A stretch of DNA of 64,000 nt from Gonatopus flavifemur (GCA_018340375.1 JAFFJZ010000001.1:68626001-68690000), one strand, 5' to 3'. Counted from the first letter of the stretch, positions 13,802 through 26,034 are shown. Translations and numbers: made by a program. The notes: generated from the sequence alone by a model not told the origin.

Positions 13802-16800
13802 AAAGTGAATATAAATTAATTTCGTTTGAATTTTGTTAATTTAAGAAAATGAAGAAGGACATGACAATAATTAAATAACGAGTACATCATATGGCATATC
13901 ATTGCAAATGTGAACGACAATAGTATTTAATTGACGGTAAAATATAGAAGAAAATGAAAACGCTGATGCAACAACAATGTATATTTTACTTGAATTAATA
14001 ATCCACGACTATTACGAAGTTCGCAGAATGATACAACAAATAATTATATATAGATTTTCATGTCTTTAGGATGAATGCATGATTAGTTGATACTATTGTA
14101 TGATCTAATCAGTAGCAAACGTGAACGAGTATATCAGAGGTATATACGGAGTGTATATACGTAGATTACATAAGAAATGCATTCGCATTCGATATTTCAC
14201 TTGAGAATATCATTACACGGCACTCCAGTGATATAATTGATCGATCCATCGCTTTTCAGTTATTTCATTGATTAACCCAAGTATAAACCGAAATTATTAT
14301 CCAAATTCAATAATTCTGTTTCCATCAAACTTCAAAGAAAACTTTAGTTTGCCTCTAGAATGAAGCCAGTGAACACCCTCGGGTATTCAAATACAAACTT
14401 TAAACTCTCCGAATACATTGAATGCCTCCACTCATGATGAGCATTATGACTTCACTTACATGGTGCAGCATATATCTTTCTGTAATTAATGAAATTAATT
14501 TATCAAGGTAATTAGGTGAATGTAAATTGAACGTACATAGAGCTTGAGTTCAAATTGTTACTATCTTCTTCCTCTTTTGTACCTCCAAATACAATGTAAT
14601 TCCCATTTCTTATACGACGATGACAAACATAAATTGCTTTGTAGTACTAAATACCGGAGTCCAAAATCCTAGAAGATGAGGGAGAAAGAAAGAAGTACAA
14701 CTCCGGTACAAAATGTGTAAATTAAATCCGTACTCCACACAAATTCTTAGGAAATTATAATCCCTATAAAATAAATGGTCACTAAATCACACGAAATGAA
14801 AAAATTAATTCAAAGAATTTCAAAACCTTCCTTCCAGTTGCATTTTGTTCCATTGTCGAGTTCGATAGACACGATATTTTGAGGATATGAGTTTAGGTTG
14901 AGGTGAGGTTTGAAGGTAATTTTCGTCCAGAAATGCACGGAGACACCAAATAGGAATAATATAGATATACACATAAATACCGTATGAATCGAAACTTGAT
15001 TTTCTCCAAAATTTCCAGAAGCATACATATTCCGTGAATAATGCAAATGAAAATCTTGCAAATGAAACCATAAAAGATTCAAAACACCATTTATATTCGT
15101 TCAAAGTAGAGAAACAGAGTTATTTTCCTACCCCTAGTCGAGTAATTGAATTCATTTCTTTCATCAAGTATTTCAATATCAAGTTTAAGAGTTGAAGTAT
15201 GTACTATATATTACGAGGATAGTTTATATTCTCCTCGTTCTTAAATGATTCCGTTTCTTTTTTCGTTCCTGTTTTTCCTCCTTCACGATACTTTACAACC
15301 CTCATCTCTTATTCAACTCCTCCAAAAGTACTGCTTTGGAAAGGACAGGAAGATTTTCTTTCTCATTTTTAATTTCCCTCCCAGTCGTGTAATTCAACAC
15401 GGACATATATTATCGGTACTCTTGATTTATCTCTCAAATCCTGCCTGATCTTTGCAGATTCGTTAGCTACTCGAGGAGTAAATTGAGAATTTCTGGAAAT
15501 CAAATGCGGATTATTCCATGGTATCTGAATGATTTGATTTATCGAAGTCTTTATATTCGTAATATCAAATATCCCGATTTACTGACTTCATAAAACACTT
15601 TTAGTTGCCGAATATACTCTTTCTTTAGATACTTTTATGGCGTATTTTCATTTTTATTATTTTTAGTATCGATTTCATAGAAAAGACTTGAAGGAAAAAG
15701 TTCACGTATTAGCAACTTGGAAAAATTTCCAACACCTGATACGAAACATTCTTCTCTCTGTTCTTTAAACGTCAGTTTCAAAAACTACGTGCTAACCGCT
15801 CAAGTCACGAATTCCTATACGGGGAGAAAGATTGGGAGATTTAAGCGAGCAGATTTGGATGGAAAAGATTGAAAAAGGAGAAAGAAGGACGAGATTCGAG
15901 TGAAAATCAGCGAAATAAGGAGAATAAACTTTCTGGATATTCGAATCAAATTTCCTCGCAGATCCGTTCAAAGTCACTGTAAAATATCTTCTGAATTAAT
16001 TTCGGAATTGACAATTTTTCAAATATATCCAAAATTATTTCAACAGATATCAGAAGTTTCGAGACTGAAAATACAGGTACCAGAGAAGAATCCATCGCGT
16101 TCGCCAATATTTGTCTTCGATCTTTTGAACTACATTATGCAACATCCATATCTGTCAAGACGAATATCAGTTTATGTGTACTCGATTCAAGATCTATTAC
16201 AGCTTCCGGTGTAATAACATACCAACATTTCTCGTATTCAATTCGTACGTGCGATATACGCGCTTCAAAGCTCTCAACGGTACGTGACTTCAACACAGAC
16301 CGTTATATTTCTGTATTAATCGTATGAAAATCAACATATGTCACGTCAATTATATTTCTTCTCAATTTCAAGCGAGATATATAATTTCAAAAGATTGAAT
16401 TTAGATTGTACCAATAACAAAACGCTATTCAAAGCGCTTTCGCGCGGATGTTACATCATCGGGATGTTTGGAATTTCAATCATACGTTAATTCTCGTAGA
16501 TTAGGATCAAATTATTCAAAAATATACCGCACAAAATATCTACATTGATTATACCTCTGAGAAATTCATGCACGCGTGTAGTTGATTTTCATTCACTTTT
16601 CAACACGTAAATCTGAGATTCTGTGAAATCTGAGATGAGTTGTATTGTCAAATTATGGAAAACAAAAAATGTTTTTGCAAATCAATTCCTCATTTCTATG
16701 TAGGTAATGTACCGGGAAGAAGAACAGAAGGAGTCTCGTAGGTGAGCACCGTAACGATTTGACCACTCACGCTTAATGGACTAGAATCTCAGTACAAAGT

Positions 16801-18319
16801 ACTCTCTTAGGAATCATGAGGGCTAACGAGCGAAGATGATAAACCGTAATAGATTCCCGTTGTCTGGTTTTATACGACGATAGACGATTAACCATGCATG
16901 AATGATTATAGATTTTCAATCGTAACAGCTCATCACCAGCCTAAACCACCAATTAAACATTGAACAACGATTACCTGCACTCTTGATACACCAGAGATTT
17001 TTTCTAAACAATATTTGCTATACGATTATACACTGTTATCGCATTAAAAGAATTTCTGACAATACATTTCGATTTTCAAAATTAATCCCCGATTATTCTA
17101 ATTGAGGGTGATGATGCAATCCTGTGTCATTTCCCTTTACAATTTTCATGACGTACTGGAATTTATTCTCAATTGGAAAATCATGAACGACATGTATAAT
17201 ATTATCTCATAATTATCCATGATTTCAGAATGTTCTTCATTATAATACGTGTAATATGTATACGAAATTCTCTCCGTTATGATATTAAATCCTCGTTTCG
17301 CTGATTATTCGATTGCGGATCCGATCAACGTTATTGAAAAATCGTATATTGTTCTTTTTGTTCCCAGTTGGAGATGTCAGTTGTATCCTATTTTTTTGAA
17401 TTCAAAAAACTTTTGCCCGATCGCTGGTTCAACTGATTTGTCACTCAGAATTAGTTGCAGAAAAAGCTTTAGGCGGACCGATTAATACAATTATTATACG
17501 ATCCATCGTGCTTCGTACGAAGAGTGTCAGGGAATTTAACGTGAATTTGGTTACTTGATACACATAATATTGAGGAAAATATAGAAGGGACCCTTGAACG
17601 ATCCATCCATATAATTGGGAAGAAGATATAATCTCAGAAGCTGTACCAATTACGAGAAGTGATTAGAGTGTCACAGTACCTCCCTTTCAAACATTTATAT
17701 CATGAAGAGATCGATATCAGCTGAAAATTTCTCAAATATATCCCCCCAAAGGTAACCTCATTTGACAAACTGAATATTAACGCTCCACAAAAAAGAACAA
17801 AAACCTGAAAAATTAAGTGCAATCATGACCAATTTCGATTAATAATAATTTATTCTTATATACCTTATATCTCATCAAGTGGAAGGATTATATATTATTA
17901 TTTTATTTCTGCGATGATTTGGTGCTCCATAAATACTGTTCCACAATGAAAAAACACACTTTGCCTCATTTTTCCTAATTCATTGCCTGAAACGTGGACG
18001 AAATAGGGCAAGAACATGAAAGAATAGTACAAAAAAACTCCCATAGGTATTCAAAGTGAATAATAATTCCAGCGATATGTAATTCTCCATTAGGTTGTGA
18101 AAGGAAGGAGTGATAATTTTTCCTAGAGAACCTCCTTCGAGTTCGCCTTTTTCTCTTGTATTTCAATATCAACGAGATCGAACGATCGTAACCGCTCATT
18201 TCGTGTATGCTGTATGTGTAGATGGGACCTAATGTCTGACAGTACTAAATGGAAAACCCTTTGCAACACATGATACGAGGGGAGCTTTTGATGTAACATG
18301 CTGAGCACGTTCCGAATTC

Positions 18320-18346
18320 TCCTCTTCTTCTTCTTCTTCTTCTTCT
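18320..18346 (+). repeat. (CTT)n microsatellite
   Basis: About eight CTT/TTC triplets in a row, CTCTTCTTC... to TTCTACT. Ordinary microsatellite. Confidence 0.9.
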
Positions 18347-18665
18347 ACTTTTTCATTCAGGAGAAAATTGTCAATATTTAAACGAGGTATTTGCCATACA
18401 TATCAGATCGGATCGTTCAAAACTTCCCTTTGTATCCTTCAAAGACAGAAAAAAGATTGTTAATCGATAAACGTCGATGAAACCTCTGACACCATCATGT
18501 TTTGCTCGTATTTTTATACATCGAAGAGTAAATAATCTGTTTCTAAAAAAATTGCAAAATAAATTCCCCCAGTCAAATCATATTTCATATAAGTTGATTG
18601 ATTTGAACTTTCCATTGAAATCTAGGCATTGATTCTGTGAAAATAAACCAAGAAGAACCACTATA

Positions 18666-19838
18666 CAGGGTGTCCCATTTTGGATAGCCAGGGCTTATAT
18701 CTCCCAAAGTAATAGGGCTGGAAGAAAAAGTTTCGGGAGAAAGTTGTAGAGTTCTGAGGGGGACATTTGATGGTAACCTTGACTTCGACCTCAGACTCCA
18801 TCTTCAAGGTCATTTTGAGGTCAACTTGTGTTTTTCAAAGGAGACCTATTATATTTTTGACTACATCCTTGGAATGTGCGTTGAAAACCAAGAAACTTTT
18901 GTCTGAACTAGTTTCCTGAAATTTGCGAAGGTGGCGATCTAATCGATAAAGAAAGAAAGGAGATTCAAGAAACACTCTTACCGCTTTCTGTGCGAAACGA
19001 CACTTAGGTACCTCTTTAGTTATTTCTTCCCAACAGGGCCGAATTAAGGGCCAATGGCCCCATTGGTCCCCACCTGCCTTAATTCGGCCCTGGTTCCCAA
19101 TCTTCGGGGAACTGCCGTCGGCATTAGCGTTACCTAATGTGCACCACGAGGAGGTTGCGCAATCGGACTTTGCACATCACTGTGGCCCTGAAAAGAGTCG
19201 ATTATTTCGACTAGAGAGGTATGTGTCTGTGAGTTTTGGGAATAATCGGGTTCCGTAATTGAGTGATAATTCCCTGATCCAATCATCTCGTGAATTCACC
19301 CGTACAACACCGGACATTTCTACGTTGCCTCCATGTTACCTTCACGTGGGATCTTCGTTCATCCACCATTGATCGACGTGGAGTCCACGGAGATGCGACG
19401 TAGAAATCAATGGATGTGCTGTTAGGGACTAAATGCTCAAATACGTTACCTTCATTTGCGATACATACACGGCCCTGTTGAGGAGAGCAAACTGAAGAGG
19501 TAAGTATTGTTCCGCACAGAAAGCAACAAGAGTGTTCCTTGAATCTCCTTTCTTTCTTTATCGATTAGAGCGCCATCTTCGCAAATTTCAGGAAACTAGT
19601 TCAGACAAAATTTTCTTGGTTTTCAACGTACATTCCAAGGATGTAGTCAAAAATACGGGGTCCCATTTGAAGAACACAAGTTGTCTTAAAATGAGCTTGA
19701 AGATGGAGTCTGAGGTCGAAATCGAGGTTATCATCAAATGTTCCCCTGTGGACCCTGCAACTTTTTCCCAAGGATTTTTTTTCCAGCCCCATTACTTTGG
19801 GAGATATAATCCCTGGCTATTTAAAATGGGGCACCCTG
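18666..19838. mobile_element. 1.17-kb foldback element with about 370-bp arms
   Basis: The ends CAGGGTGTCCCATTTT and, inverted, CAGGGTGCCCCATTTT are flanked by TATA on both sides. Arms of about 370 bases face each other (left 18666-19041, right about 19465-19838) and share GACTCCATCTTCAAG, TCCTTGGAATGT, GTTTCCTGAAATTTGCGAAG and CTTTCTGTGCG. They differ by scattered changes and small indels. The 420-base middle contains another inverted pair around ATTTCTACGT (about 19319-19412) and no gene I recognise. An open frame of 112 codons in the right arm is repeat-derived. This type of CAGGGTGTCCC-ended repeat is common in insect genomes; its transposase is not evident here. Confidence 0.75.
19034..19092. 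mobile_element. 59-bp miniature hAT-like palindrome inside the foldback
   Basis: CAGGGCCGAATTAAGG is followed after a short middle by its inverted partner CCTTAATTCGGCCCTG. Flanks CTTCCCAA and GTTCCCAA agree in 7 of 8 positions, as for a hAT 8-bp duplication. One complication: the opposite arm of the foldback also holds CAACAGGGCCG at the matching position, so the left terminus may predate the insertion. The same CAGGGCCGAATTAAG end recurs at 60794. Confidence 0.5.
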
Positions 19839-19840
19839 TA

Positions 19841-22799
19841 TATTCAAGCGTTGAACTCATGCATGAATGACAACTGATTTGCAATTGAATCGATGAATCA
19901 GAATTATAAACCAGATGGAATTACAGAGGAATGTATGCGATGAGATTGATCATCGAATGATTGGTTGATAATTATCAGCTCGCACGTGTTCAAAATAGTT
20001 CAAGTCAAAATAAATGAAAATTCAGTTGAATTATCATAAATTATGAAATTCATCTTTCAGAATTGTTGTGATTTTTATTTGTGGTTCTAATTCATTCTTC
20101 GAGAATTTTGATCGAACCTGAAATTTATTCCAAAAGCATTCGTTCGACGATAATCAATTTATCCTCCCGATATCACCACCGATTGAAGTGATCTCAAATG
20201 AATATCTGCGAATGACTGCTTTCTATTCAGACCACGATTTATTCGAGTGAGAGAAAATTGTTTTCCGTACAAAGACTTTCCGAACTTATTCCAACAAAAT
20301 CTTGTGGATTCCGATTCAAGGTTTCCCAAACTTATCCTACATTGATGCAAAGCGAACTTCTTGACATTCCATTCACTTCCAACGATGGAAAAAAGATTAT
20401 GAAATTCTGTATCGACTGATTTTTGTTCATAAAAATCTTTGTCGAGGAAAACAGAAGCACGAACAGATAAATGCTCCCTCGTCAATCGAGTTTTATCTAA
20501 AAAAAACATTCTAACCAAATCCAGAAGATCCGTAGAGTATACCACCGCTACTTCGACTACACTTCGAGCATGAAAATTCATAAAAAGAACTTTTCCTGAT
20601 GCCCTTATTATATCTGACCTGTTTTGTATTCAATCGTGGCATCCAAGATATATGTTTTTATACAGAATAATAAATCCAGCTTCCTCATTCGTGCTCTGAA
20701 AAGATCCCTAATTCATCATTCTTTTGTGCAAATTTTCGCAGGATTTATATCGCTGAAATGAAATATCACTATTAATTATATATGCACGCTTGTACACAAT
20801 TCCCATAATTCATGGGATTATGAAGAAACGAGTATTCCTTCCGGACAACGGAACGTATTATATATAAATGGAAAGAGTACAGTTCATTCCACCTTGAACG
20901 TAGAGATATATCCACGCCTTTTCGTATCCCTCTTTACAAATTATTTTCCTGAATTTTTGAATTCATTCAACGTGATAAGTTGGACATGCAACTCATCGAT
21001 TCGAACGGAATTGTGGAATAGAGAGTTATAGCCATCATTAATTCATCCAATCTTCTAGAACGGACTTACAGGAGACAGCCACGAGCTCTGGGATTAAAGG
21101 TTAAACATCTTGCTTGCGCCAAGGTTATTTACACAATAACATACGCTCGAATGGTCGCATCTCAGCCACTTTCGCACCTGTCATCATAAGATACAACATG
21201 TACAATCGTGTATTCCAGAAACTCCAGCGAATTCAAGCTTGTTTGCGCTAAGAGTTTTAGTTTGTCAACTTTGACAAGATATACATCAGCATTCATGACC
21301 ATATTTCTAATGCTTAATTCATAACGATATGAAGTGCTTTATCTCGAAAGCTGTAGAAAACGGGCGAAAATGAAAATGTAGGTAAAAGATGGGAATCACG
21401 GGGCAAAACCAACATTGTACACGCACACGATACGTGAAATAATTTACAAACAATAATGTATCTATGAAACTATACCTTTCATGCATATAAATCAGAGACA
21501 CGAGATAAACGAAGTAATTCATAGCCAAGGCAAGTGGCCAGATGGCTAAGCTTTACGCGTAATGCGTATAAGCGTACACGCGTTAATGGGAACATTTCCA
21601 AAACATACGTACCACTTCAAAGCGATCAATTTTACGACGATGGAACGAAATAAATGAACTACCTACTACCATTCGTCCCGTGAAATTCTTGATGAAAAAT
21701 TCTTTGCTTTCCTAGTAAAAAAGAATTATATATAAGGCATATTATTGTTTACTATGGTTCAATTAATTATGTCATTAGAATCATGCACTCATGCTTTCTT
21801 GTTAAAGTATCCGAGATAAATAATATGTCACTGCCCCTATATAGCGATGTGGAAAGCATTTTGCGAAATTGTTGACCGTAATGTTGTTTGAGTGACAGTC
21901 ATATGTCCAGTGGGAGTAACGTCTAATGAATTACCTCAATTTTCCACCTCGTACACATGGAATTTCAATGTTGAATAAATTTCTTCGAATTCACTGTGGG
22001 AAATGTCGAGTGAATTATTTGAAAAATTTATCTAGCAATAATCAGGAATAACTATATCCGTGGATTGATTTTGCACACTTCCTCTCCCGCTTCAAAAATA
22101 CCTAAATAAATTTAGAATACATCATGCTGAATCGGAAATCAGGAACTGTTCCGAATCCACTCTACGCTAGTCTATTCCTTAGAGCAATTCCATATCTCAC
22201 CTTGAGATATCAACATCAGCTAAAATGCAACCAACTTGAATAGAAAGAGATGTAGCATGAAAATAAGTATAACAAGAATCATATATAATAAAATGTTTTA
22301 AAAAATATAACAGAGATTACTTTACAGACCTTACATATACTGTCTCTATACTTATTATATATCTTATGAGTTTCATCATATAATTTATCGCTATCCCTAT
22401 TTTTGTGACACATTCCTCTTTGTATATGAACTGATGGTTATACGTTAGCAGTTCAATTATAACGACTATATCTATTTATATGCTTGGGAAAGTAGCGAAA
22501 AACCCTCCACCAAAGAAAATACGCGTACTGAAACTTTTTGAATCTTTTATGATGAATATCAGTATACTTATTGAGTGGCTATAGATAAGCGTACCTATTT
22601 TCTATCGTGTAATTGAGGGACCGGATGCAAAAAGGGGGTTAGCGCTCGAGAGTGCAGAAACGTACTGTTCACGTCACGGAATATGATGGAAAAATTAGAT
22701 GTTGCTCATTTAGATTCTCATACATATTGTTCATTCATTCGCTTTGTTCACTTCATTATGAATTATTCTGAAAGAATTTTATTATTCAAAAGCCTGGTA
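19841..22799. other. Gene-free stretch between foldback and mariner
   Basis: No gene or repeat was recognised. A 140-codon minus frame at 20159-20581 is the longest in this part but shows no family motif. The remaining DNA is A+T-rich and unique-looking by eye. Confidence 0.45.
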
Positions 22800-22801
22800 T
22801 A

Positions 22802-22827
22802 CAGGTTGGTTGAAAAGTTTTGAAAGC
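22802..22827 (+). repeat. Left terminal inverted repeat of mariner
   Basis: It begins CAGGTTGGTTGAAAAG and continues TTTTGAAAGC. The preceding bases 22800-22801 are TA. It matches the inverted right end in 24 of 26 positions and lies about 40 bases beyond the transposase stop codon. Confidence 0.88.
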
Positions 22828-22868
22828 AAAAATGAAAGAATGTGTATTTTTTGATGAAATGATTTTTT

Positions 22869-23912
22869 TTATTCAATATAGTCTCCCTCAACTTCAACAC
22901 ACTTATTCTCCAATAATTTTATACCATCTCTGTAATGATTTTCCGGAAGCTCCGCAAAATACTGTTCCACAGCTGCAATAGCTTCTTCATTCGACGAAAA
23001 ACGCTTTCCACGAAGGAATTGTTTCAAATTTCTGAAGAGGTGATAGTCGGAGGGAGCCAAATCTGGTGAATACGGTGGGTGTTCAAGCAATTCGTACTTC
23101 AATTCGTTCAGTTTAGCCATCGCCAGAACACTTGTGTGAACACGTGCATTGTCTTGATGAAAAATAATTTTTTTCTTCCGTAAACCGGGTCTTTCTTCAC
23201 GAATTTTTTCATCCAACTGGTCCAAAAGTTTGCAATAATATTCAGAGTCAATTGTTTTACCTTTTTCGAGATAATCAATCAACAAAACCCCTTTTGCGTC
23301 CCAAAAAACCGATACTAAAACCTTTTTTGTCGATCGTTCTAACTTCACCCGTTTTGGAGCTGAACAACTAGCTTCAGTCCACTGTAAACGTTCTTGTTTC
23401 AGTTTAGGATCATGATGGTAGATCCAAGTCTCGTCCACAGTTACGAAACGACGCAAAAAATCGGTCTTATTCTGCTTAAAACGCTCCAAATTACGCTGAG
23501 AAATTTGTTTTCGATTCAGTTTTTGTTGAATTGTCAACGAATGCGGCACTAACTTTCCAAAAAGCTTTTTCATATGTAATTCTTCGTGTAAAATATGGAG
23601 TACTCGTTCATCCGAAATGCCTATGGTATCAGCAATTTCACGCTTAGTCAAACTCGGATCTTTACCAACAATATCATAGACTTGCTCAATGATGTCTGAT
23701 TTCGTTGCACTTTTTGGACGTCCACTACGTGATTGATCTTCAACGCTTGTACGACCACGTTCAAACTCTAAAACCCATCGATGTACAATTGGAAATGAAG
23801 GAGCAGATTCCTTCAATACTTTCTTCATTTTAGTATGAATTTCTGTTGCCGATAAACCTTCCACAACAAAGAATTTTATCACTGCACGATATTCGGATTT
23901 TTCCATTTTCAC
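22869..23912 (-). CDS. Mariner transposase, intact
   Basis: An uninterrupted 347-residue frame with stop, the usual mariner length. It cuts out and reinserts its element at TA dinucleotides, acting in the nucleus on its terminal repeats. Residues 1-55 and about 72-115 form the paired helix-turn-helix DNA-binding domain (FERGRTSVEDQSRSGRPKS links them). A LVPHSL variant of the mariner WVPHEL motif is at 121-126. The catalytic triad is D160 (in VDETW), D254 (in HQDNAR) and D289 (in YSPDLAPSDY). Thirty-four residues separate the last two, the D,D34D signature of true mariners. No frameshift or stop is present, which suggests a young and possibly functional copy. Its 3' leader to the left terminal repeat is only about 40 bases, while its 5' side faces 4 kb of repeats, so promoter function is doubtful. 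The subfamily was not determined. Confidence 0.96.
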   Translation of the reverse strand: MKMEKSEYRAVIKFFVVEGLSATEIHTKMKKVLKESAPSFPIVHRWVLEFERGRTSVEDQSRSGRPKSATKSDIIEQVYDIVGKDPSLTKREIADTIGISDERVLHILHEELHMKKLFGKLVPHSLTIQQKLNRKQISQRNLERFKQNKTDFLRRFVTVDETWIYHHDPKLKQERLQWTEASCSAPKRVKLERSTKKVLVSVFWDAKGVLLIDYLEKGKTIDSEYYCKLLDQLDEKIREERPGLRKKKIIFHQDNARVHTSVLAMAKLNELKYELLEHPPYSPDLAPSDYHLFRNLKQFLRGKRFSSNEEAIAAVEQYFAELPENHYRDGIKLLENKCVEVEGDYIE

Positions 23913-24261
23913 AAAATTACACTGACTAATTTATTTTCCCGTTTGGAACTGGAAATGCGGACATAAACTTCGATGGTATTGATACGGATTTCTGAGCATA
24001 AAATATTACCGATTTCAAACGTATTGCCGGATGTAGTGAATGGGAAAGCCTTTCCGTTTCCATCCGCATACGCGGATTAGAATTTTGATGGTATTGATAT
24101 GAAATTCTCAACTTAATATTGTACCGATTCCATCCGTATTGTCGAACGAAATGAAATGAAAATCCTTTCTGTTGTCGACTGGAAATGCGGATGAAAATTT
24201 CAGTGGTATTGATCAGCATCTCCAATCATTGAATTTTGTCGACTTTGTCCGAATTTTTGGA

Positions 24262-24535
24262 TGAACTACAGTGTACAAAAAAAATTCATTGGGGGAGATC
24301 CCAGTATTGTACTGGAAGCAATTACCCTGTACAAGGATCTTTATTCGCATATCCTTGTTCGAAAATCGTTGAGGAACCTTGTCCACTCATGTAAATTGAG
24401 AGAAAATCATATCCTACCTACAGGGTTCGAACTTACATCCCTAACGGCCTACCGTCTGAAGCCTAAGACCTAACCGAATGAGCTATTGCGTGACTTCGCG
24501 GATAATCACCTTAAGAAAGTACATGTGTACGTTGG
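24262..24535 (-). mobile_element. tRNA-derived SINE nested in the array
   Basis: On the minus strand a tRNA-like head carries a box A (TAGCTCATTCGGTTAGG, about 24469-24486) and a box B (AGTTCGAACCC, about 24422-24433), the internal RNA polymerase III promoter. The A-to-B spacing is tRNA-like. After the head comes about 150 bases of unrelated body with an internal repeated word (CAAGGATATGC / AAGGATCTTTATTC), ending near a T-rich stretch. Array sequence resumes on both sides, so this is an insertion. It cannot be a working tRNA: the acceptor and anticodon stems do not pair cleanly. The exact ends are uncertain. Confidence 0.6.
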
Positions 24536-24561
24536 AGTGTTTTTCCGTTTTCATCCGCATA

Positions 24562-24744
24562 CACTGTAAAAAGTCCGACTGGAAGTGGCTGCATCTTACT
24601 TGAAAACTTGACTGAAATTCAGTCTTTTCCATTGTGTCGGCATTTGTTTTCGATGCTTACTTTCAGCTGAAATAGGGCTAGTTTTGGCTGCATCTTGAAA
24701 TAGGCCGATATTAAGGTTGGAAGTAAGTTTTACTTTTTACTGTG
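24562..24744. mobile_element. 183-bp TA-flanked MITE nested in the array
   Basis: The ends are CACTGTAAAAAGT and, inverted, CACAGTAAAAAGT (12 of 13 match). TA flanks both sides (24560-24561 and 24745-24746). Removing the element and one TA rejoins the array unit at the palindrome CATCCGCATACGCG, which shows directly that it inserted with a TA duplication. This is the best-dated insertion in the window and identifies the CAC-ended elements elsewhere as Tc1/mariner-type MITEs. The interior has the repeated words GGCTGCATCTT and AAGTAAG and no coding capacity. Confidence 0.8.
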
Positions 24745-25169
24745 TACGCGAAGGAGAATTTCAATGATATTGACCTGGACTTACAGTCATCAAATCATAT
24801 CGATTTCATTTGGATTTTCGGATAAATGGAGTTTGAAAGTCTTTTTGTTTCCATCCGCATATGCGGATTCCATGGTATCTTTCCGGATTTACAATCATGG
24901 AATCATATCGGTTTCAACCGGATAAATTAAGGTGGAAAGTCTTTCTGTTTTCATCTGCACTTGCGGACAAAAATTTTCATGGTATTGATCTGGATTCCCA
25001 ACCATGAAACCCTACAGATTTCATCCGGATATTCGAATGAATAAAGGTGGGAAGTCTTTCAGTTTTCATCCGTAGATGCAGATAAAAATTTGAATGGTAT
25101 CTGTCTGGATTTACAATCATGAAATCATATCGGTTTTATCCGGATTCTCGAATACACGGTATTTGAATA

Positions 25170-25860
25170 TTCTTCCATTTTCATTAGAATACCCTACTGT
25201 AAATTCCCAATTAGTTCGCATGGGTCTTTGTATGGGAATTGAGTGGATCGCATGGGTCTTTTCATGGGAATCAAGTGGGTTGTATGGGATTCAAGTGGGT
25301 CACATGCGTCTCTACATGGATTAATGAGCGAAAATATTGAGAAATAGATCACTCTAAAATTTTAAACAATTAATTGAACTTGAAACAGAAATACATATCG
25401 ACTTTCAATTGTAGATCACATTCATATTGATTGAGTTCGAATATGTCAATCATTCATTTGATACCCCAATGTACCTTGCTCATTCATCATGGTGAATCAC
25501 ATGGGTTATTCGTGCAAATGTCTCATGGGTCACTCATGCGAATATATCCCATGATTGGTTACTCATGGGGAAATATTGCACGGGTTACCGCTGCGAGGAT
25601 ACCAAACAGGACAAAAACTTACGTGAATGTAAAACAATAATGGAAATGTTCATTGTCTCAAGTTCATGTGAGTTTTTGTTGTGTTTGGAATTCTCATATG
25701 GGTGACCCATGCAATATTCCTCCATAGGTAATCTATGTGATATATTCACAGGAGTAACCCATGTCACGTCATTACATGCGAAATAAATCCAGTCCCGAAT
25801 TCGCATGGGAAATTTCCCTTGCGAACCAACTGGAAATTCACAATGGGATAAACACGGGAA
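25170..25860. repeat. CATGGGT-rich degenerate repeat block inside mariner
   Basis: Words such as CATGGGT, ATGGGAAT and AAGTGGGT recur every 20-40 bases from about 25216 to 25860, in both orientations (for example CATGGGTCACTCATGCG and, inverted, ATGGGTGACCCATGC). The block has no regular period that I can measure and no convincing coding frame. It separates the ~120-bp array from the ~302-bp array. Confidence 0.55.
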
Positions 25861-26034
25861 TATTCGACGAACTCTTGAGGATACTGAAACAGTTCTTTCA
25901 GTATTCGATTTAGTTAATATCCCAAGAAGTGAACTCTTCTGGACCTCTTTATGATTTCATGAATTCGAAACTTCATAAAAAATTCTATTCATGTTCTTGA
26001 AAAAGAATTCTCCGACTGCTGTATGAGATCACCC

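Larger units (their letters stand above)
6010..18660. other. Gene-free stretch, no recognised element
   Basis: I see no gene that can be named and no strong inverted or tandem repeats other than the microsatellites listed. The longest open frames (107 codons at 6144, 120 codons at 12272, 104 at 15900) show no recognisable motif, no consistent codon preference and no neighbouring splice sites. Somewhat CG-richer pockets at about 9120-9300 (with an ATGCAAAT octamer, 9157-9164), 11150-11460 and 12200-12330 might be regulatory or remnants of exons. Confidence 0.5.
23926..25170. repeat. Degenerate tandem array of about 115-120-bp units inside mariner
   Basis: The phrase ATGGTATTGAT or a variant recurs near 23970, 24089, 24207, 24759, 24871, 24978 and 25094. 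Each time it is followed by a TCATATCGATTTCATCCGGAT-like stretch and then by a palindrome of the form TCCGCATAYGCGGA. The spacing is about 107-120 bases. Units differ by many substitutions, so the array is old. It is interrupted by two insertions, a SINE-like element at about 24262-24535 and a MITE at 24562-24744. No coding frame fits; the 99-codon minus frame at 23926-24225 just follows the repeat. Confidence 0.75.

Noticed and set aside
19532..19870. 112-codon plus frame in the right arm of the foldback
   Set aside because: The frame is part of the repeated arm, and the left arm carries stops in the matching frame.
20159..20581. 140-codon minus frame
   Set aside because: No family motif, no splice context, and no repeat or neighbour to support it. 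Frames of this length occur by chance in 64 kb.
24420..24500. A functional tRNA gene on the minus strand
   Set aside because: Box A and box B are good, but the acceptor and anticodon stems do not pair and a SINE-like body follows.
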